This document shows, piece by piece, positions 40,291-48,646 of a stretch of DNA of 64,000 nt. Made by a program: the position numbers and the translations under genes. A model generated the notes under the pieces. It did no database searches. It was given only the letters and a program-made list of their open reading frames with translations, and was not told the DNA's origin. The stretch's first letter is position 1, and each line of letters begins with the position of its first letter. Origin of the DNA: Lysobacter panacisoli (lineage in GTDB: Bacteria > Pseudomonadota > Gammaproteobacteria > Xanthomonadales > Xanthomonadaceae); the NCBI RefSeq assembly GCF_009765165.1, contig NZ_VLNU01000001.1:3168247-3232246 (forward strand), read 5' to 3'.

Positions 40291-41727
40291 TCACCCCGTG
40301 CGCACGCGCGACGCGAGCACCGCGCCCAGCAGCGCCAGTGCGGCGGAGATCGCGAAACCGACCAGATAGGCCAGCGACGGCGCGCGCGTGAACAGCGCCG
40401 CGAACAGCGAGCCGCCCACCGCCAACACCGTTGCCGTGGTCAGCGCGTCGCACAGCTGCAGCGCGGAGGCGTTCACACCCTGGCGGTTCAACGGCGACAG
40501 TTGCAGCGTGAGCACCGACAGCGTCGGGAACAGCAGGCCCATGCCCAGGCCCGCCGCGATCCAGCCGACGATGCCGACCGCGACCGGAACCGACGGCGAG
40601 ATCGCCCCGGCGACACCGGACACGCCGACGACGATCATCGACATGCCGATGCGCAGCAACTGCGGTGGCGTGAACGGCTGCGTTGGTCGGCTGCGGTACC
40701 ACGCGCCCAACGACCAGCCGAGCGCGCCGACGGTGAGCACGACGCCGGCCATCGTCGGCGACAGTCCGCGTTCGCGCGATAGCAGCAACGGGATGAACAC
40801 TTCGGTCCCGAAGAATGCGCCGCAGGCGATGCCGCGCAGCGCGATCACGGTCGGCAATCCGCGTGCGGCGCGCAACGTGCCGCGTGGCAGCAGGCGCCAT
40901 GCGCAGAACAACAGGCCGGCGATGGCGAAGGCGAGCAGCGCCGCGCCAAACGCGTCGCGCAGCTGCCCGGCGTAATGCAGCAGCAGAGCGCTCATCGCGG
41001 CGCCGATGGCCCATGCGATGCGGTGCGGCGTGTCCTGATCGTCGCCGCCGGGGGGCGGGCCGACGTTCCGCACGGCCGGCAGCACGCAGGCGGCCGCGGC
41101 GATCGCCAGCAGCGGCACCGACAGGAACACCCAACGCCATCCCGCGTGCTGCACCAGCAGGCCGCTGATGGTCGGACCGACGATCGCCGGCAACACCCAT
41201 GCCGCGGCGAACGAGGCGAAGATGCGTGGATGCAGCGACGGCGGGTACACGCGGCCGACCGCGACGTACAGCGCGACCGACATCATGCCGCCGCTGAATC
41301 CCTGCACGAGCCGGCCGAGCAGAAGCACCTGCATCGACGGCGCGAAACCCGCGACGAGCAGGCCCACGCAGAACCAGCCGATGCCGTGCCTGAGCGCGGG
41401 CGCCGGTCCGCGCAGGTCGGCCCAGCGTCCGGCCAGCACCATGCCCACCACCGATGCGGCCAGCGTCGCGCCGAAGGCCAGCGCATACAGCGGCAGTCCG
41501 TCGAGCGCCTGCGCGATGGTCGGCATCGCGGTCGCGACGGCCAGCGCTTCGAACGCGCCCAGTCCGACCAGCGCGATCGCGCCAATGGTCACGCCGCGAT
41601 AGTGGCGCGCGAAGATGCCCGCCTGACCGGTCGGAATGCCGTCGGCGGGATCGCGTTCCCACGCGACGCTCGCCATCGCTTCGATGTCGCCCGCGTCGCG
41701 CGATGTGTCGTTGCGTGCTTCGTTCAC
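40291..41727 (-). CDS. MFS transporter, DHA2-like (14 helices)
   Basis: 478 residues from a GTG at 41727 that overlaps the stop of the upstream oxidoreductase gene by 4 bases (GTGA); an internal ATG is 17 codons in. Fourteen hydrophobic helices can be counted. MFS motif A appears as LAGRWADLRGPAP after helix 2, and helix 4 has LLLGRLVQGFSGG. The 14-helix layout fits drug:H+ antiporters. It shares the SoxR-controlled operon, so it probably exports redox-active compounds (inference). Confidence 0.9.
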   Translation of the reverse strand: MNEARNDTSRDAGDIEAMASVAWERDPADGIPTGQAGIFARHYRGVTIGAIALVGLGAFEALAVATAMPTIAQALDGLPLYALAFGATLAASVVGMVLAGRWADLRGPAPALRHGIGWFCVGLLVAGFAPSMQVLLLGRLVQGFSGGMMSVALYVAVGRVYPPSLHPRIFASFAAAWVLPAIVGPTISGLLVQHAGWRWVFLSVPLLAIAAAACVLPAVRNVGPPPGGDDQDTPHRIAWAIGAAMSALLLHYAGQLRDAFGAALLAFAIAGLLFCAWRLLPRGTLRAARGLPTVIALRGIACGAFFGTEVFIPLLLSRERGLSPTMAGVVLTVGALGWSLGAWYRSRPTQPFTPPQLLRIGMSMIVVGVSGVAGAISPSVPVAVGIVGWIAAGLGMGLLFPTLSVLTLQLSPLNRQGVNASALQLCDALTTATVLAVGGSLFAALFTRAPSLAYLVGFAISAALALLGAVLASRVRTG

Positions 41728-42716
41728 AGGGCGTGCCCGAAGGTGCTGTAGACCATCAGCACGACCTTGCCGCGACCGTGTCCGTTCTCGACATCGCGAT
41801 GCGCGACCGCGGCATGCGCGAGCGGATAGATGTCGCGCACGTGCACGCGCAGGCGGCCGGCGTCGTGCAGCTCGACCAGTTCCTGCAGGCGCTCGCGGCT
41901 GCGCTGGCTGCGGATCGCCTGCACGCCCAGGCGCTGCACGTCCTCGAAGTCCACCAGCGTGCCGATGCGTGAAGGTTCGATGCCCAGCGCGATGGAGGCG
42001 TCGAGCGCACCCCGACCGCTGCCGTCGAGGGCGGCGTGCACGCGCGGCGCGATCTGGCGCACGCGTTCGGCCAGGCCGGAGCCATAGAGCACCGGTTCGA
42101 CGCCGAGCGAACGCAGGTAGTCGTGGTTCTCGCGGCTGGCGGTGCCGATCACGCGCGCGCCGCGCAGTCGCGCCAGTTGCACCGCGATGGTGCCGACACC
42201 GCCGGCCGCGCCGTGCACGAGCACCGTGTCGCCGGCGGCGATGTCCAGCGCCTGCACCGCCGTGAGCGCGGTCTGTCCGGAGGCCGACAGCGATCCGGCC
42301 ACGGCCCACGACATCATCGGCGGCTTCGACACAAGCTGCTGCGCGGGCACGACGACGGCTTCGGCGTAGGCATTCGCGTTGCACCAGCCGAGCACCTCGT
42401 CGCCCTTCGCCAGCCCGTTCACGCCGTCGCCGATCGCGTCGATCACGCCCGCGAATTCGTTGCCCAGTTGCCGCGGAAACGGTGTCTGGCCGATGCCGCG
42501 TTGCGCGAACCAGCCGCTTCGCGTGGCGCAGTCCGCGGGCTGCACGCCGGCGGCGCGGATGCGCACGCGCACTTCGCCGGACCCGGGCGAGGGCAGCGGC
42601 AGCTCGGCGAGCCGCAGCACGTCGGCGTCGCCGTAGCGGTCGAACACGACAGCCTGCATCGTCGCGGTGGGTGCTGTTCGTGCGACGTATCCGTCGCGCG
42701 CATTGCGGGTATCCAT
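41724..42716 (-). CDS. Zinc-type/quinone oxidoreductase (MDR family)
   Basis: 330 residues. QOR-type [23 protein letters not shown] near the start, [20 protein letters not shown], and NADP motif [20 protein letters not shown]. No zinc Cys/His ligands of the ADH type are seen, so it is a quinone-oxidoreductase-like, zinc-free member. The start at 42716 adds 19 residues before the conserved MQAVVF, where translation could also begin. First gene of the SoxR-controlled operon. Confidence 0.92.
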   Translation of the reverse strand: MDTRNARDGYVARTAPTATMQAVVFDRYGDADVLRLAELPLPSPGSGEVRVRIRAAGVQPADCATRSGWFAQRGIGQTPFPRQLGNEFAGVIDAIGDGVNGLAKGDEVLGWCNANAYAEAVVVPAQQLVSKPPMMSWAVAGSLSASGQTALTAVQALDIAAGDTVLVHGAAGGVGTIAVQLARLRGARVIGTASRENHDYLRSLGVEPVLYGSGLAERVRQIAPRVHAALDGSGRGALDASIALGIEPSRIGTLVDFEDVQRLGVQAIRSQRSRERLQELVELHDAGRLRVHVRDIYPLAHAAVAHRDVENGHGRGKVVLMVYSTFGHAL

Positions 42717-42751
42717 GCCTGTCCCGGTTGACTCGAACCAATACGCGGCCG

Positions 42752-42782
42752 AGGATAGAACCTCAAGCTAAGTTGAGGTCAA
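42752..42782 (-). promoter_or_regulatory. SoxR-type promoter of the oxidoreductase/MFS operon
   Basis: On the minus strand, -35 TTGACC (42782-42777), a 19-base spacer and -10 TATCCT (42757-42752). The over-long 19-bp spacer is the signature of MerR/SoxR-activated promoters. The dyad at 42761-42778 fills the spacer exactly. Confidence 0.8.
42761..42778. promoter_or_regulatory. SoxR operator
   Basis: CCTCAAGCTAAGTTGAGG, 18 bp, an almost perfect palindrome. It is nearly identical to the known E. coli soxS operator core (CCTCAAGTTAACTTGAGG). It lies 9 bases before the soxR GTG, so SoxR can also repress its own gene. Confidence 0.85.
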
Positions 42783-42787
42783 GCGCC

Positions 42788-43243
42788 GTGGGCCAGGAAC
42801 CGCTCAGCGTCGGCGAGGTCGCCAAGCGCAGTGGCGTCGCCGTGTCGACGCTGCATTTCTACGAATCCAAGGGGCTGATCCAGAGCGAGCGCACCGCAGG
42901 CAACCAGCGCCGCTATCCGCGCGACATGCTCCGGCGCATCGCGATCATCCGCGCCGCGCAGCGGGTGGGCATGCCGCTGTCCACGATCCGCGAGGCGCTG
43001 GCGAGCCTGCCCGAGGCGCGCACACCGACGCGGCGCGACTGGGCGCGGCTGTCGAGCGCATGGCGCGAGGAACTGGACGCGCGGATCGAGCAGCTGGTGC
43101 AGATGCGCGACACCCTCGACGACTGCATCGGCTGCGGCTGCTTGTCGCTGGACCGTTGCCGCCTGGCCAATCCGGGCGACCGGCTCGGCGAACACGGGTC
43201 CGGCGCGCTGCGCTGGGTCGAAGGGGAGGGCGACGACGATTGA
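42788..43243 (+). CDS. soxR: Redox-sensitive activator SoxR
   Basis: 151 residues, GTG start. MerR-type winged helix at the N terminus ([21 protein letters not shown]) and a C-terminal [2Fe-2S] cluster motif CIGCGC plus a later Cys: C113, C116, C118 and C124 in the C-x2-C-x-C-x5-C spacing of SoxR. It senses redox-cycling compounds. The operator and target operon are adjacent and divergent, as in non-enteric bacteria where SoxR directly controls pumps and oxidoreductases and no soxS is used. Confidence 0.96.
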   Translation: MGQEPLSVGEVAKRSGVAVSTLHFYESKGLIQSERTAGNQRRYPRDMLRRIAIIRAAQRVGMPLSTIREALASLPEARTPTRRDWARLSSAWREELDARIEQLVQMRDTLDDCIGCGCLSLDRCRLANPGDRLGEHGSGALRWVEGEGDDD

Positions 43244-43313
43244 ATGGCGATCGTGTGACACGTTTGTCACATTCGCCGGGTGCAATCGTGCGGATTCCTT
43301 CCGGACGGTCGCG

Positions 43314-44501
43314 ATGAAGATCCTGATGCTGTCGGACGTGTACTTCCCGCGGGTCAATGGTGTGTCGACGTCGATCCGCACCTTCGCCCGCTCGCTGGTG
43401 CGCCGCGGCCACGACGTCACGCTGGTCGCGCCCGACTACGGTCACGGCAGCGGGCAGGCCGCGCACGACGAGGAATTCGAAGTCCTGCGCCTGCCGTCGC
43501 GGGTGATCTTCTTCGATCCCGAAGACCGGTTGATCCGCGCCGGCGCCGCACGCCGCCTGCGCGAGCAACTGGCCCGGCGCGAGTGGGACGTCATCCACAT
43601 CCACACGCCGTTCCGCGCACACACGATGGGCGTGCAGCTCGCGCGCCAGGGCGCTTGGCCGACGGTGGAGACCTACCATACCTATTTCGAGGAATACGTC
43701 GGCCATTACCTGCCTTGGTTCCCGACGGTGCTGACGCGCTGGATCGCACGCGCCGCGTCGCGCCGGCTTGGCAATGGCGTGGACCATCTGATCGTGCCGA
43801 GCGGGCAGATGGTCGAGGTGCTCGAGCGCTACGGCATGGACACGCCGTACACGGTGTTGCCGACGGGCATCGAGCTGGCCGAATTCGCCGGCGGCGACGG
43901 CGCGGCGTTCCGCGCTGCGAACGCCATCGCCCCGGACCGCCCGACCCTTGTGACGGTCAGCCGGCTGTCGCTGGAGAAGAACATCGACTTCCTCCTGCAG
44001 GTCGTGCAGCGGCTGGTGGCGGAGTTCCCGACGCTGCTGTTCCTGATCGCCGGCGAGGGGCCGGACGCCCCGCGCCTGCGCCGGCGCGTGCAGGAACTGG
44101 GCGTGCAGGATCACGTGCGCTTCTTCGGGAACCTCGACCGGGGCACGACGCTGCTGGACTTCTACCGCGCCGGCGACGCGTTCGTGTTCGCCTCGCCGAC
44201 CGAGACGCAGGGGCTGGTGCTGATCGAGGCGATGGCGCTGGGCGTGCCGATCGTTTCGACCGCGGTAATGGGCACGGCGACGGTGCTGCGCGAGGCGCGC
44301 GGGGCACTGATTGCTGACGAGGAGGTGGCCGCCTTCGCCGCGCAGACCGCTTTGCTGCTGCGCTCGCCCTCGCTGCGCGCGTCACTGGCGGCGGCGGGAC
44401 CGGGCGACGCCCGGCATTGGAGCACCGATGCGCTGACTTCACGCATCGAGGCGCTTTATTCCTCCCTGGCGGGAACGCGTGCGGTGCCGGCACCGGCGTG
44501 A
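43314..44501 (+). CDS. GT4 family glycosyltransferase
   Basis: 395 residues. GT-B fold: N-terminal domain opens MLSDVYFPRVNGVSTSIRTF with the Gly-rich loop GVSTS, and the C-terminal domain has the donor-site motif PTETQGLVLIEAMALGVPIV (E-x7-E). The order resembles the PimB/diacylglycerol-glucosyltransferase type. No lipid or polysaccharide genes adjoin it, so acceptor is unknown. Starts 70 bases after soxR. Confidence 0.93.
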   Translation: MKILMLSDVYFPRVNGVSTSIRTFARSLVRRGHDVTLVAPDYGHGSGQAAHDEEFEVLRLPSRVIFFDPEDRLIRAGAARRLREQLARREWDVIHIHTPFRAHTMGVQLARQGAWPTVETYHTYFEEYVGHYLPWFPTVLTRWIARAASRRLGNGVDHLIVPSGQMVEVLERYGMDTPYTVLPTGIELAEFAGGDGAAFRAANAIAPDRPTLVTVSRLSLEKNIDFLLQVVQRLVAEFPTLLFLIAGEGPDAPRLRRRVQELGVQDHVRFFGNLDRGTTLLDFYRAGDAFVFASPTETQGLVLIEAMALGVPIVSTAVMGTATVLREARGALIADEEVAAFAAQTALLLRSPSLRASLAAAGPGDARHWSTDALTSRIEALYSSLAGTRAVPAPA

Positions 44502-44571
44502 GACCCCTGCGATGAAAGATCGACGCTGCGTGTACCATCCGCGCACCGTCATCCGCCATTGAGGTCGCAAC

Positions 44572-45081
44572 ATGTCCCTTTCGATGCATGAGGCCAGCGT
44601 GCCCGTGTTCCGCCACATGCTCGGCGCGCTGTCGGGCGTGCTGTCCAAGGGTGAGGCCCACGCCGTCGAGCAGGGATTCGATCCGGACGTGCTGCTGCAG
44701 ACGCGCCTGTTCCCGGACATGTTCCCGCTGCTGCGCCAGGTGCAGATCGCGTGCGATTTCGCCAAGAGCATCAGCGCGCGCCTGGCCGACGTCGAAGTGC
44801 CCGCCATTCCCGACGAGGAGCGCAGCTTCGCCGACCTGCGCGAGCGCATCGTCGCTACGCTCGCTTTCATCGAAGGCCTGGATCCGCTGCTGTTCGAAGG
44901 CAGCGAAGAGCGCGAGATCGTACTGCGCCCGGGCACGCCGAAGGAACGCCGCTTCAGCGGGCAGGACTACCTGTTGCGCTACGGCATCCCGCAGTTCTTC
45001 TTCCACGTGACCACGGCTTATGCGCTGCTGCGCCACAACGGCGTGCCGGTGGGCAAGCTGGATTACATGGGCGCCCGCTGA
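44572..45081 (+). CDS. DUF1993 family protein
   Basis: 169 residues. DUF1993 hallmarks: SVPVFRHMLGALSGVLSKGEAHA, LLQTRLFPDMFPLLRQVQIACD, FSGQDYLLRYGIPQFFFHVTTAYALLRHNGVPVGKLDYMG (in part). It adopts a DinB/YfiT-like four-helix bundle; function unknown. Its stop overlaps the next start by TGATG, giving coupled translation. Confidence 0.92.
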   Translation: MSLSMHEASVPVFRHMLGALSGVLSKGEAHAVEQGFDPDVLLQTRLFPDMFPLLRQVQIACDFAKSISARLADVEVPAIPDEERSFADLRERIVATLAFIEGLDPLLFEGSEEREIVLRPGTPKERRFSGQDYLLRYGIPQFFFHVTTAYALLRHNGVPVGKLDYMGAR

Positions 45082-45743
45082 TGGTCGAGGTGCCCACGCC
45101 GCTGGAACGACGCCCGATGGCGACGGCCCGCGGCATGGGCACTCTGGCGTTCGTGTGCGTGCTGCTGTTCACCGCGATCGGTGGGTTGCTGCAGGGTCTG
45201 CGCATGGACCTGGACTGGGTGCGAGCGCCGCTCAGTTTCTATCTGGTCGGACCGTACGGCCTGTGGCTGCAGGCGGCCTACGTCGCACTCGCGGTGGCGC
45301 TGGCGACGCTGGGCGCAGGCTTCTACGGCGCTGCGTCGCCGACGCGGCGCAGCGTCGTCTCGCTGCTGCTGTTCGTGATCGGTGCGCTCGCGCTCGCCGT
45401 GACCGCGCTGGCGGAAACGGACAAGGGCGGTGGCGTCGAGCTCACCACGGCCGCGAAGGTGCATGCGATCAGCGCGCCGCTCGCGTTCCTCGGCACGACG
45501 CTGGGCATGCTGGCGCAGTCGTGGAGTTTCCGCGCCGACCCGCGCTGGCACCGGCACTTCGCGCTGGCGTTCGGGCTGGCGGTGTTCTGCTTCGCCGCGC
45601 TGTGGATCCACGCCCTGTGGCGCGAGCTGCCGCGCGGGCTCAGCCAGAAGGCGGTGATCGCGGGAATCCTGCTGTGGTTGGGGCTCGCGGCCACCTGGCT
45701 GCGGCGCACGCCGGATGGCGGCCTAGATAAATCAATCACTTGA
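45081..45743 (+). CDS. DUF998 inner-membrane protein
   Basis: 220 residues. About six hydrophobic helices. The loop VRAPLSFYLVGPYGLWLQAAY after the first helix and the AKVHAISAPLAFLGTTLGMLAQSW segment are DUF998 hallmarks. Function unknown. Start TGATG-coupled to the DUF1993 gene; an in-frame ATG lies 12 codons further in. Confidence 0.88.
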   Translation: MVEVPTPLERRPMATARGMGTLAFVCVLLFTAIGGLLQGLRMDLDWVRAPLSFYLVGPYGLWLQAAYVALAVALATLGAGFYGAASPTRRSVVSLLLFVIGALALAVTALAETDKGGGVELTTAAKVHAISAPLAFLGTTLGMLAQSWSFRADPRWHRHFALAFGLAVFCFAALWIHALWRELPRGLSQKAVIAGILLWLGLAATWLRRTPDGGLDKSIT

Positions 45744-45764
45744 ATCTAACAATTCAAGGGTTTT
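45739..45764 (+). terminator. AT-containing dyad before trhO
   Basis: CTTGAAT (45739-45745), 6-base spacer, ATTCAAG (45752-45758), then GGTTTT. It may terminate the DUF998 transcript or bind a regulator of trhO. Confidence 0.4.
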
Positions 45765-45772
45765 CGCGCGTC

Positions 45773-45778
45773 TAGAAT
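45773..45778 (+). promoter_or_regulatory. trhO -10 box, leaderless geometry
   Basis: TAGAAT directly abuts an ATG at 45779 and lies 9 bases before a second in-frame ATG at 45788. Only the second can be in the transcript, so it is the better start. Confidence 0.45.
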
Positions 45779-45787
45779 ATGCGCGCC

Positions 45788-46531
45788 ATGCTGCTCAACG
45801 TCGCCGCCTACCATTTCGCCCCCATCGACCGCCCCCGGGACCTGGCCGATCGCCTGCGCGAACGCCTCGAATCCCTCGACCTGCGCGGTACCGTGCTGGT
45901 CGCCGCGGAAGGGATCAACCTGTTCCTCGCCGGCGACGAAGCCGCCGTCCGTACCGTCGTGGATGAGCTGCGCGCGCAGCCGGACTTCGCCGCGATGACG
46001 GTCAAGTACAGCCGCAGCCATCGCCAGCCGTTCGCGCGGCTCAAGGTGAAGGTGAAGGCGGAGATCATCAGCTTCCGCCGCGACAACGCCTCGCCGCTGG
46101 ACGGTCCGCGCGCCCCGGCGGTCGAGCCGCACACGCTGGCACGCTGGCTCGACCAGGGTCATGACGATGCAGGCAAGCCGGTGGTGATGCTCGATACGCG
46201 CAACCGCGAGGAGTTCGGCTACGGCACCTTCGCCAACGCGCTGACCCTGCAGATCGACAACTTCACCGACCTGCCGCAGGCGCTGGAACCGCACCGCGAT
46301 GCCCTGAGCGACGCCACCGTGGTGAGCTTCTGCACCGGCGGCATCCGCTGCGAGAAGGCCGCGCTGTGGATGCACGCCGAGGGAATGAGCAACGTGTTGC
46401 AGCTGGACGGCGGCATTCTGGGTTACTTTGAGCAGGTCGGCGGCCGCCATTACGATGGTCGCTGCTTCGTGTTCGACGAGCGCGTCGCGCTCGATGCCGA
46501 ACTGCAACCCCTGGTGGACGACGCTGCTTGA
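45788..46531 (+). CDS. trhO: tRNA uridine(34) hydroxylase, rhodanese-type
   Basis: 247 residues from the ATG at 45788; an in-frame ATG at 45779 overlaps the -10 region and is unlikely. An N-terminal acylphosphatase-like domain (GTVLVAAEGINLFLAG) precedes a rhodanese domain (about 115-220) with active-site loop CTGGIRC, Cys182. TrhO (YceA) makes 5-hydroxyuridine at tRNA position 34. The family consensus CTGGIRCEK is intact. Confidence 0.94.
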   Translation: MLLNVAAYHFAPIDRPRDLADRLRERLESLDLRGTVLVAAEGINLFLAGDEAAVRTVVDELRAQPDFAAMTVKYSRSHRQPFARLKVKVKAEIISFRRDNASPLDGPRAPAVEPHTLARWLDQGHDDAGKPVVMLDTRNREEFGYGTFANALTLQIDNFTDLPQALEPHRDALSDATVVSFCTGGIRCEKAALWMHAEGMSNVLQLDGGILGYFEQVGGRHYDGRCFVFDERVALDAELQPLVDDAA

Positions 46532-46616
46532 GGCAGCCCGCCGCGCGGCCGGTGCCGCGTCGCGTCCGCAGTCAGCGAGGAACGCGTCCGTGAGAAGTGC
46601 GCCTGTGAGGAATGCG

Positions 46617-47267
46617 ATGCCAAGATCCGCCGTGCCCCTGATGCTGGTCCTCGCCGCGGCTGCGCTTGGCCTGTCCGCCTGCGAACAGAAGCCGGTCAAC
46701 AGCGCGCCGCCGGAGGAGATCACGGCACCGGCGCCGGCGGCCAATCCGCAACCCGACGTCACCGCCGAACCGGTCGAGCGCGCCGCGCCGCCCGTGATCA
46801 AGCCGGTCGCACTGGGCGAGTTCGAACCGGGCAACCCGGTGGCGATCGCCGTGACCGGCAAGCTCACGATCGAGGACGCCACGCTCAAGGGGGAGAACGG
46901 CGCCAGCTTCACCACCGAGAGCGTCGCCCTGGTCAGCGGCGGCGATCCGTACATGGAAGGCCAGACCTACGCGCAGGTCATGCAGATCGCGGCCGACCAG
47001 CCGGTCGAACTGCGCCGCGTGCTCGAGGAGACCCCGCCTACGCAGGCGCCGGCCAACGCGTTGTGCGGCGGCAGCCGCACCGGCTACATCGCGCTGGCGA
47101 AGGTCGAAGAAGGCGACGACGGAATCGTGAAGCTGATCGGCCTGAAGGGCACCGACCTGCCGGCCGCCAACGCGAGCGGCATCGAGCTGTGCGCGAGCAC
47201 GTTCTACATCGCATCGAAGGCCGCCGAAGCGGACAAGGATGCAGGCAAGGACGACGGCAAGAAGTGA
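46617..47267 (+). CDS. Lipoprotein of unknown function
   Basis: 216 residues. The lipobox LSAC places the lipidated Cys at about residue 21. A Pro/Ala linker follows, then a domain with VTGKLTIEDATLKGENGASF and two Cys (CGGSR and ELCAS) that could form a disulfide. GTGAGGAA precedes the ATG at 46617. Ends 6 bases before the convergent flavoprotein gene. No family recognised. Confidence 0.8.
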   Translation: MPRSAVPLMLVLAAAALGLSACEQKPVNSAPPEEITAPAPAANPQPDVTAEPVERAAPPVIKPVALGEFEPGNPVAIAVTGKLTIEDATLKGENGASFTTESVALVSGGDPYMEGQTYAQVMQIAADQPVELRRVLEETPPTQAPANALCGGSRTGYIALAKVEEGDDGIVKLIGLKGTDLPAANASGIELCASTFYIASKAAEADKDAGKDDGKK

Positions 47268-47273
47268 GCCGGC

Positions 47274-48530
47274 TCAGCGCGCCGTGTCGGCGCGCTGCAG
47301 CCACGCCACCGCGCCGCGTCCGGCGCGCAGGCCGCTCGCGTAGCACGCGGTGAGCAGGTAGCCGCCAGTCGGCGCTTCCCAGTCGAGCATCTCGCCCGCG
47401 CAGAACACGCCGGGCCATTCGCGCAGCATCAGCGCGTCGTCGAGCGCTTCCAGGCGCACACCACCAGCGCTGCTGATCGCCTCGGCGATGGGGCGCGCGC
47501 GCAGCAGGCGCAAGGGCAGCCGCTTGATCGTGCGCGACAGCGCCTGCACGTCGTTCATCGCATCGCGGTCGAGCACTTCGTACAGCAGCGCGGCCTTGAC
47601 CCCGGTGATGCCGGCCTGCCGGCGCAGGTGCTCGCTCAGGCTGCGTCCGCCGCGCGGTCGCGACAGGTCCTCGCGCAGACGGTGCAGTTCGCGTCCGGGC
47701 GCAAGGTCGAGCTCCAGATGTGCCTCGCCGTGCGTGGCAATGGCATCGCGCAGCATCGCCGACAGTGCGTAGACCAGGCTGCCTTCGATGCCCGTCGCGG
47801 TGATCACGCACTCGCCCTGCAATTCGCGCGGCGTGCCGTCGGGGTCGTGCCAGTGCGCGACCACGGGCTTCAGCGGCGCACCGGCCTGGCGCGATGCGAA
47901 GTGCTCGCTCCAGCCGATGTCGAAGCCGCAATTGGACGGTTGCAGCGGCGCGACATCGACGCCGCGAGCGCGCAGCGCATCCATCCAAGCGCCATCCGAT
48001 CCCAGCTCCGGCCAGCTGCCGCCGCCGAGCGCGAGCACGCAGGCGTCGGCCTGCACGCTTTGTTCGCCGTCGGGTGTCTCGAAACGCAATGCGCCGTCGT
48101 CGTGCCAACCGAGCCAGCGGTGTTGCACGTGGAAGCGCACGCCATCCTCGCGCAGGCGGCGAACCCAGCCGCGCAGCAGCGGCGCGGCCTTGCGGTCCAT
48201 CGGAAACACGCGGCCCGATGTGCCGACGTAGGTCTCCACACCGAAACCGCGCGCCCATTCCCGCAGCGTGTCGGCGTCGAAATCGTCGAGCCACGCGGCG
48301 ATCTCGCGCTGTCGTGCGCCGTAACGCGCATCGAACGCGGGACGCGGTTCGCCGTGGGTGAGGTTGAGTCCGCCCTTGCCGGCGATCAGGAACTTGCGGC
48401 CGACCGAGCCCTTCGCTTCGTACAGATCGACCTCCACGCCCGCGGCGCGCGCGACCTCGGCCGCCATGAGCCCGGCGGGGCCGCCACCGACGATGGCGAG
48501 GCGAGGAGGTGAGGAGACGGGGGCGGGCAT
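47274..48530 (-). CDS. HI0933-like FAD-dependent oxidoreductase (TIGR03862 type)
   Basis: 418 residues from the ATG at 48530; a GTG 8 codons upstream (48554) behind CATAAT is an alternative leaderless start. FAD-binding IVGGGPAGLMAAEVARAAG, the conserved GRKFLIAGKGGLNLTHGEP, and C-terminal GVFCAGEMLDWEAPTGGYLL. HI0933-like flavoproteins have no established substrate. Divergent from the serine hydrolase gene at 48647. Confidence 0.92.
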   Translation of the reverse strand: MPAPVSSPPRLAIVGGGPAGLMAAEVARAAGVEVDLYEAKGSVGRKFLIAGKGGLNLTHGEPRPAFDARYGARQREIAAWLDDFDADTLREWARGFGVETYVGTSGRVFPMDRKAAPLLRGWVRRLREDGVRFHVQHRWLGWHDDGALRFETPDGEQSVQADACVLALGGGSWPELGSDGAWMDALRARGVDVAPLQPSNCGFDIGWSEHFASRQAGAPLKPVVAHWHDPDGTPRELQGECVITATGIEGSLVYALSAMLRDAIATHGEAHLELDLAPGRELHRLREDLSRPRGGRSLSEHLRRQAGITGVKAALLYEVLDRDAMNDVQALSRTIKRLPLRLLRARPIAEAISSAGGVRLEALDDALMLREWPGVFCAGEMLDWEAPTGGYLLTACYASGLRAGRGAVAWLQRADTAR

Positions 48531-48646
48531 GCGGAAAGTGGGCAGGTTCGGCACGCCATTATGCCGTCGTCCACCTGTGGGCCCGCCCCCAAAGCGGTTA
48601 TCGTTTCTGCCGGAAACCGCCGAGACGGCGTGGGGAGCAGATCCGG

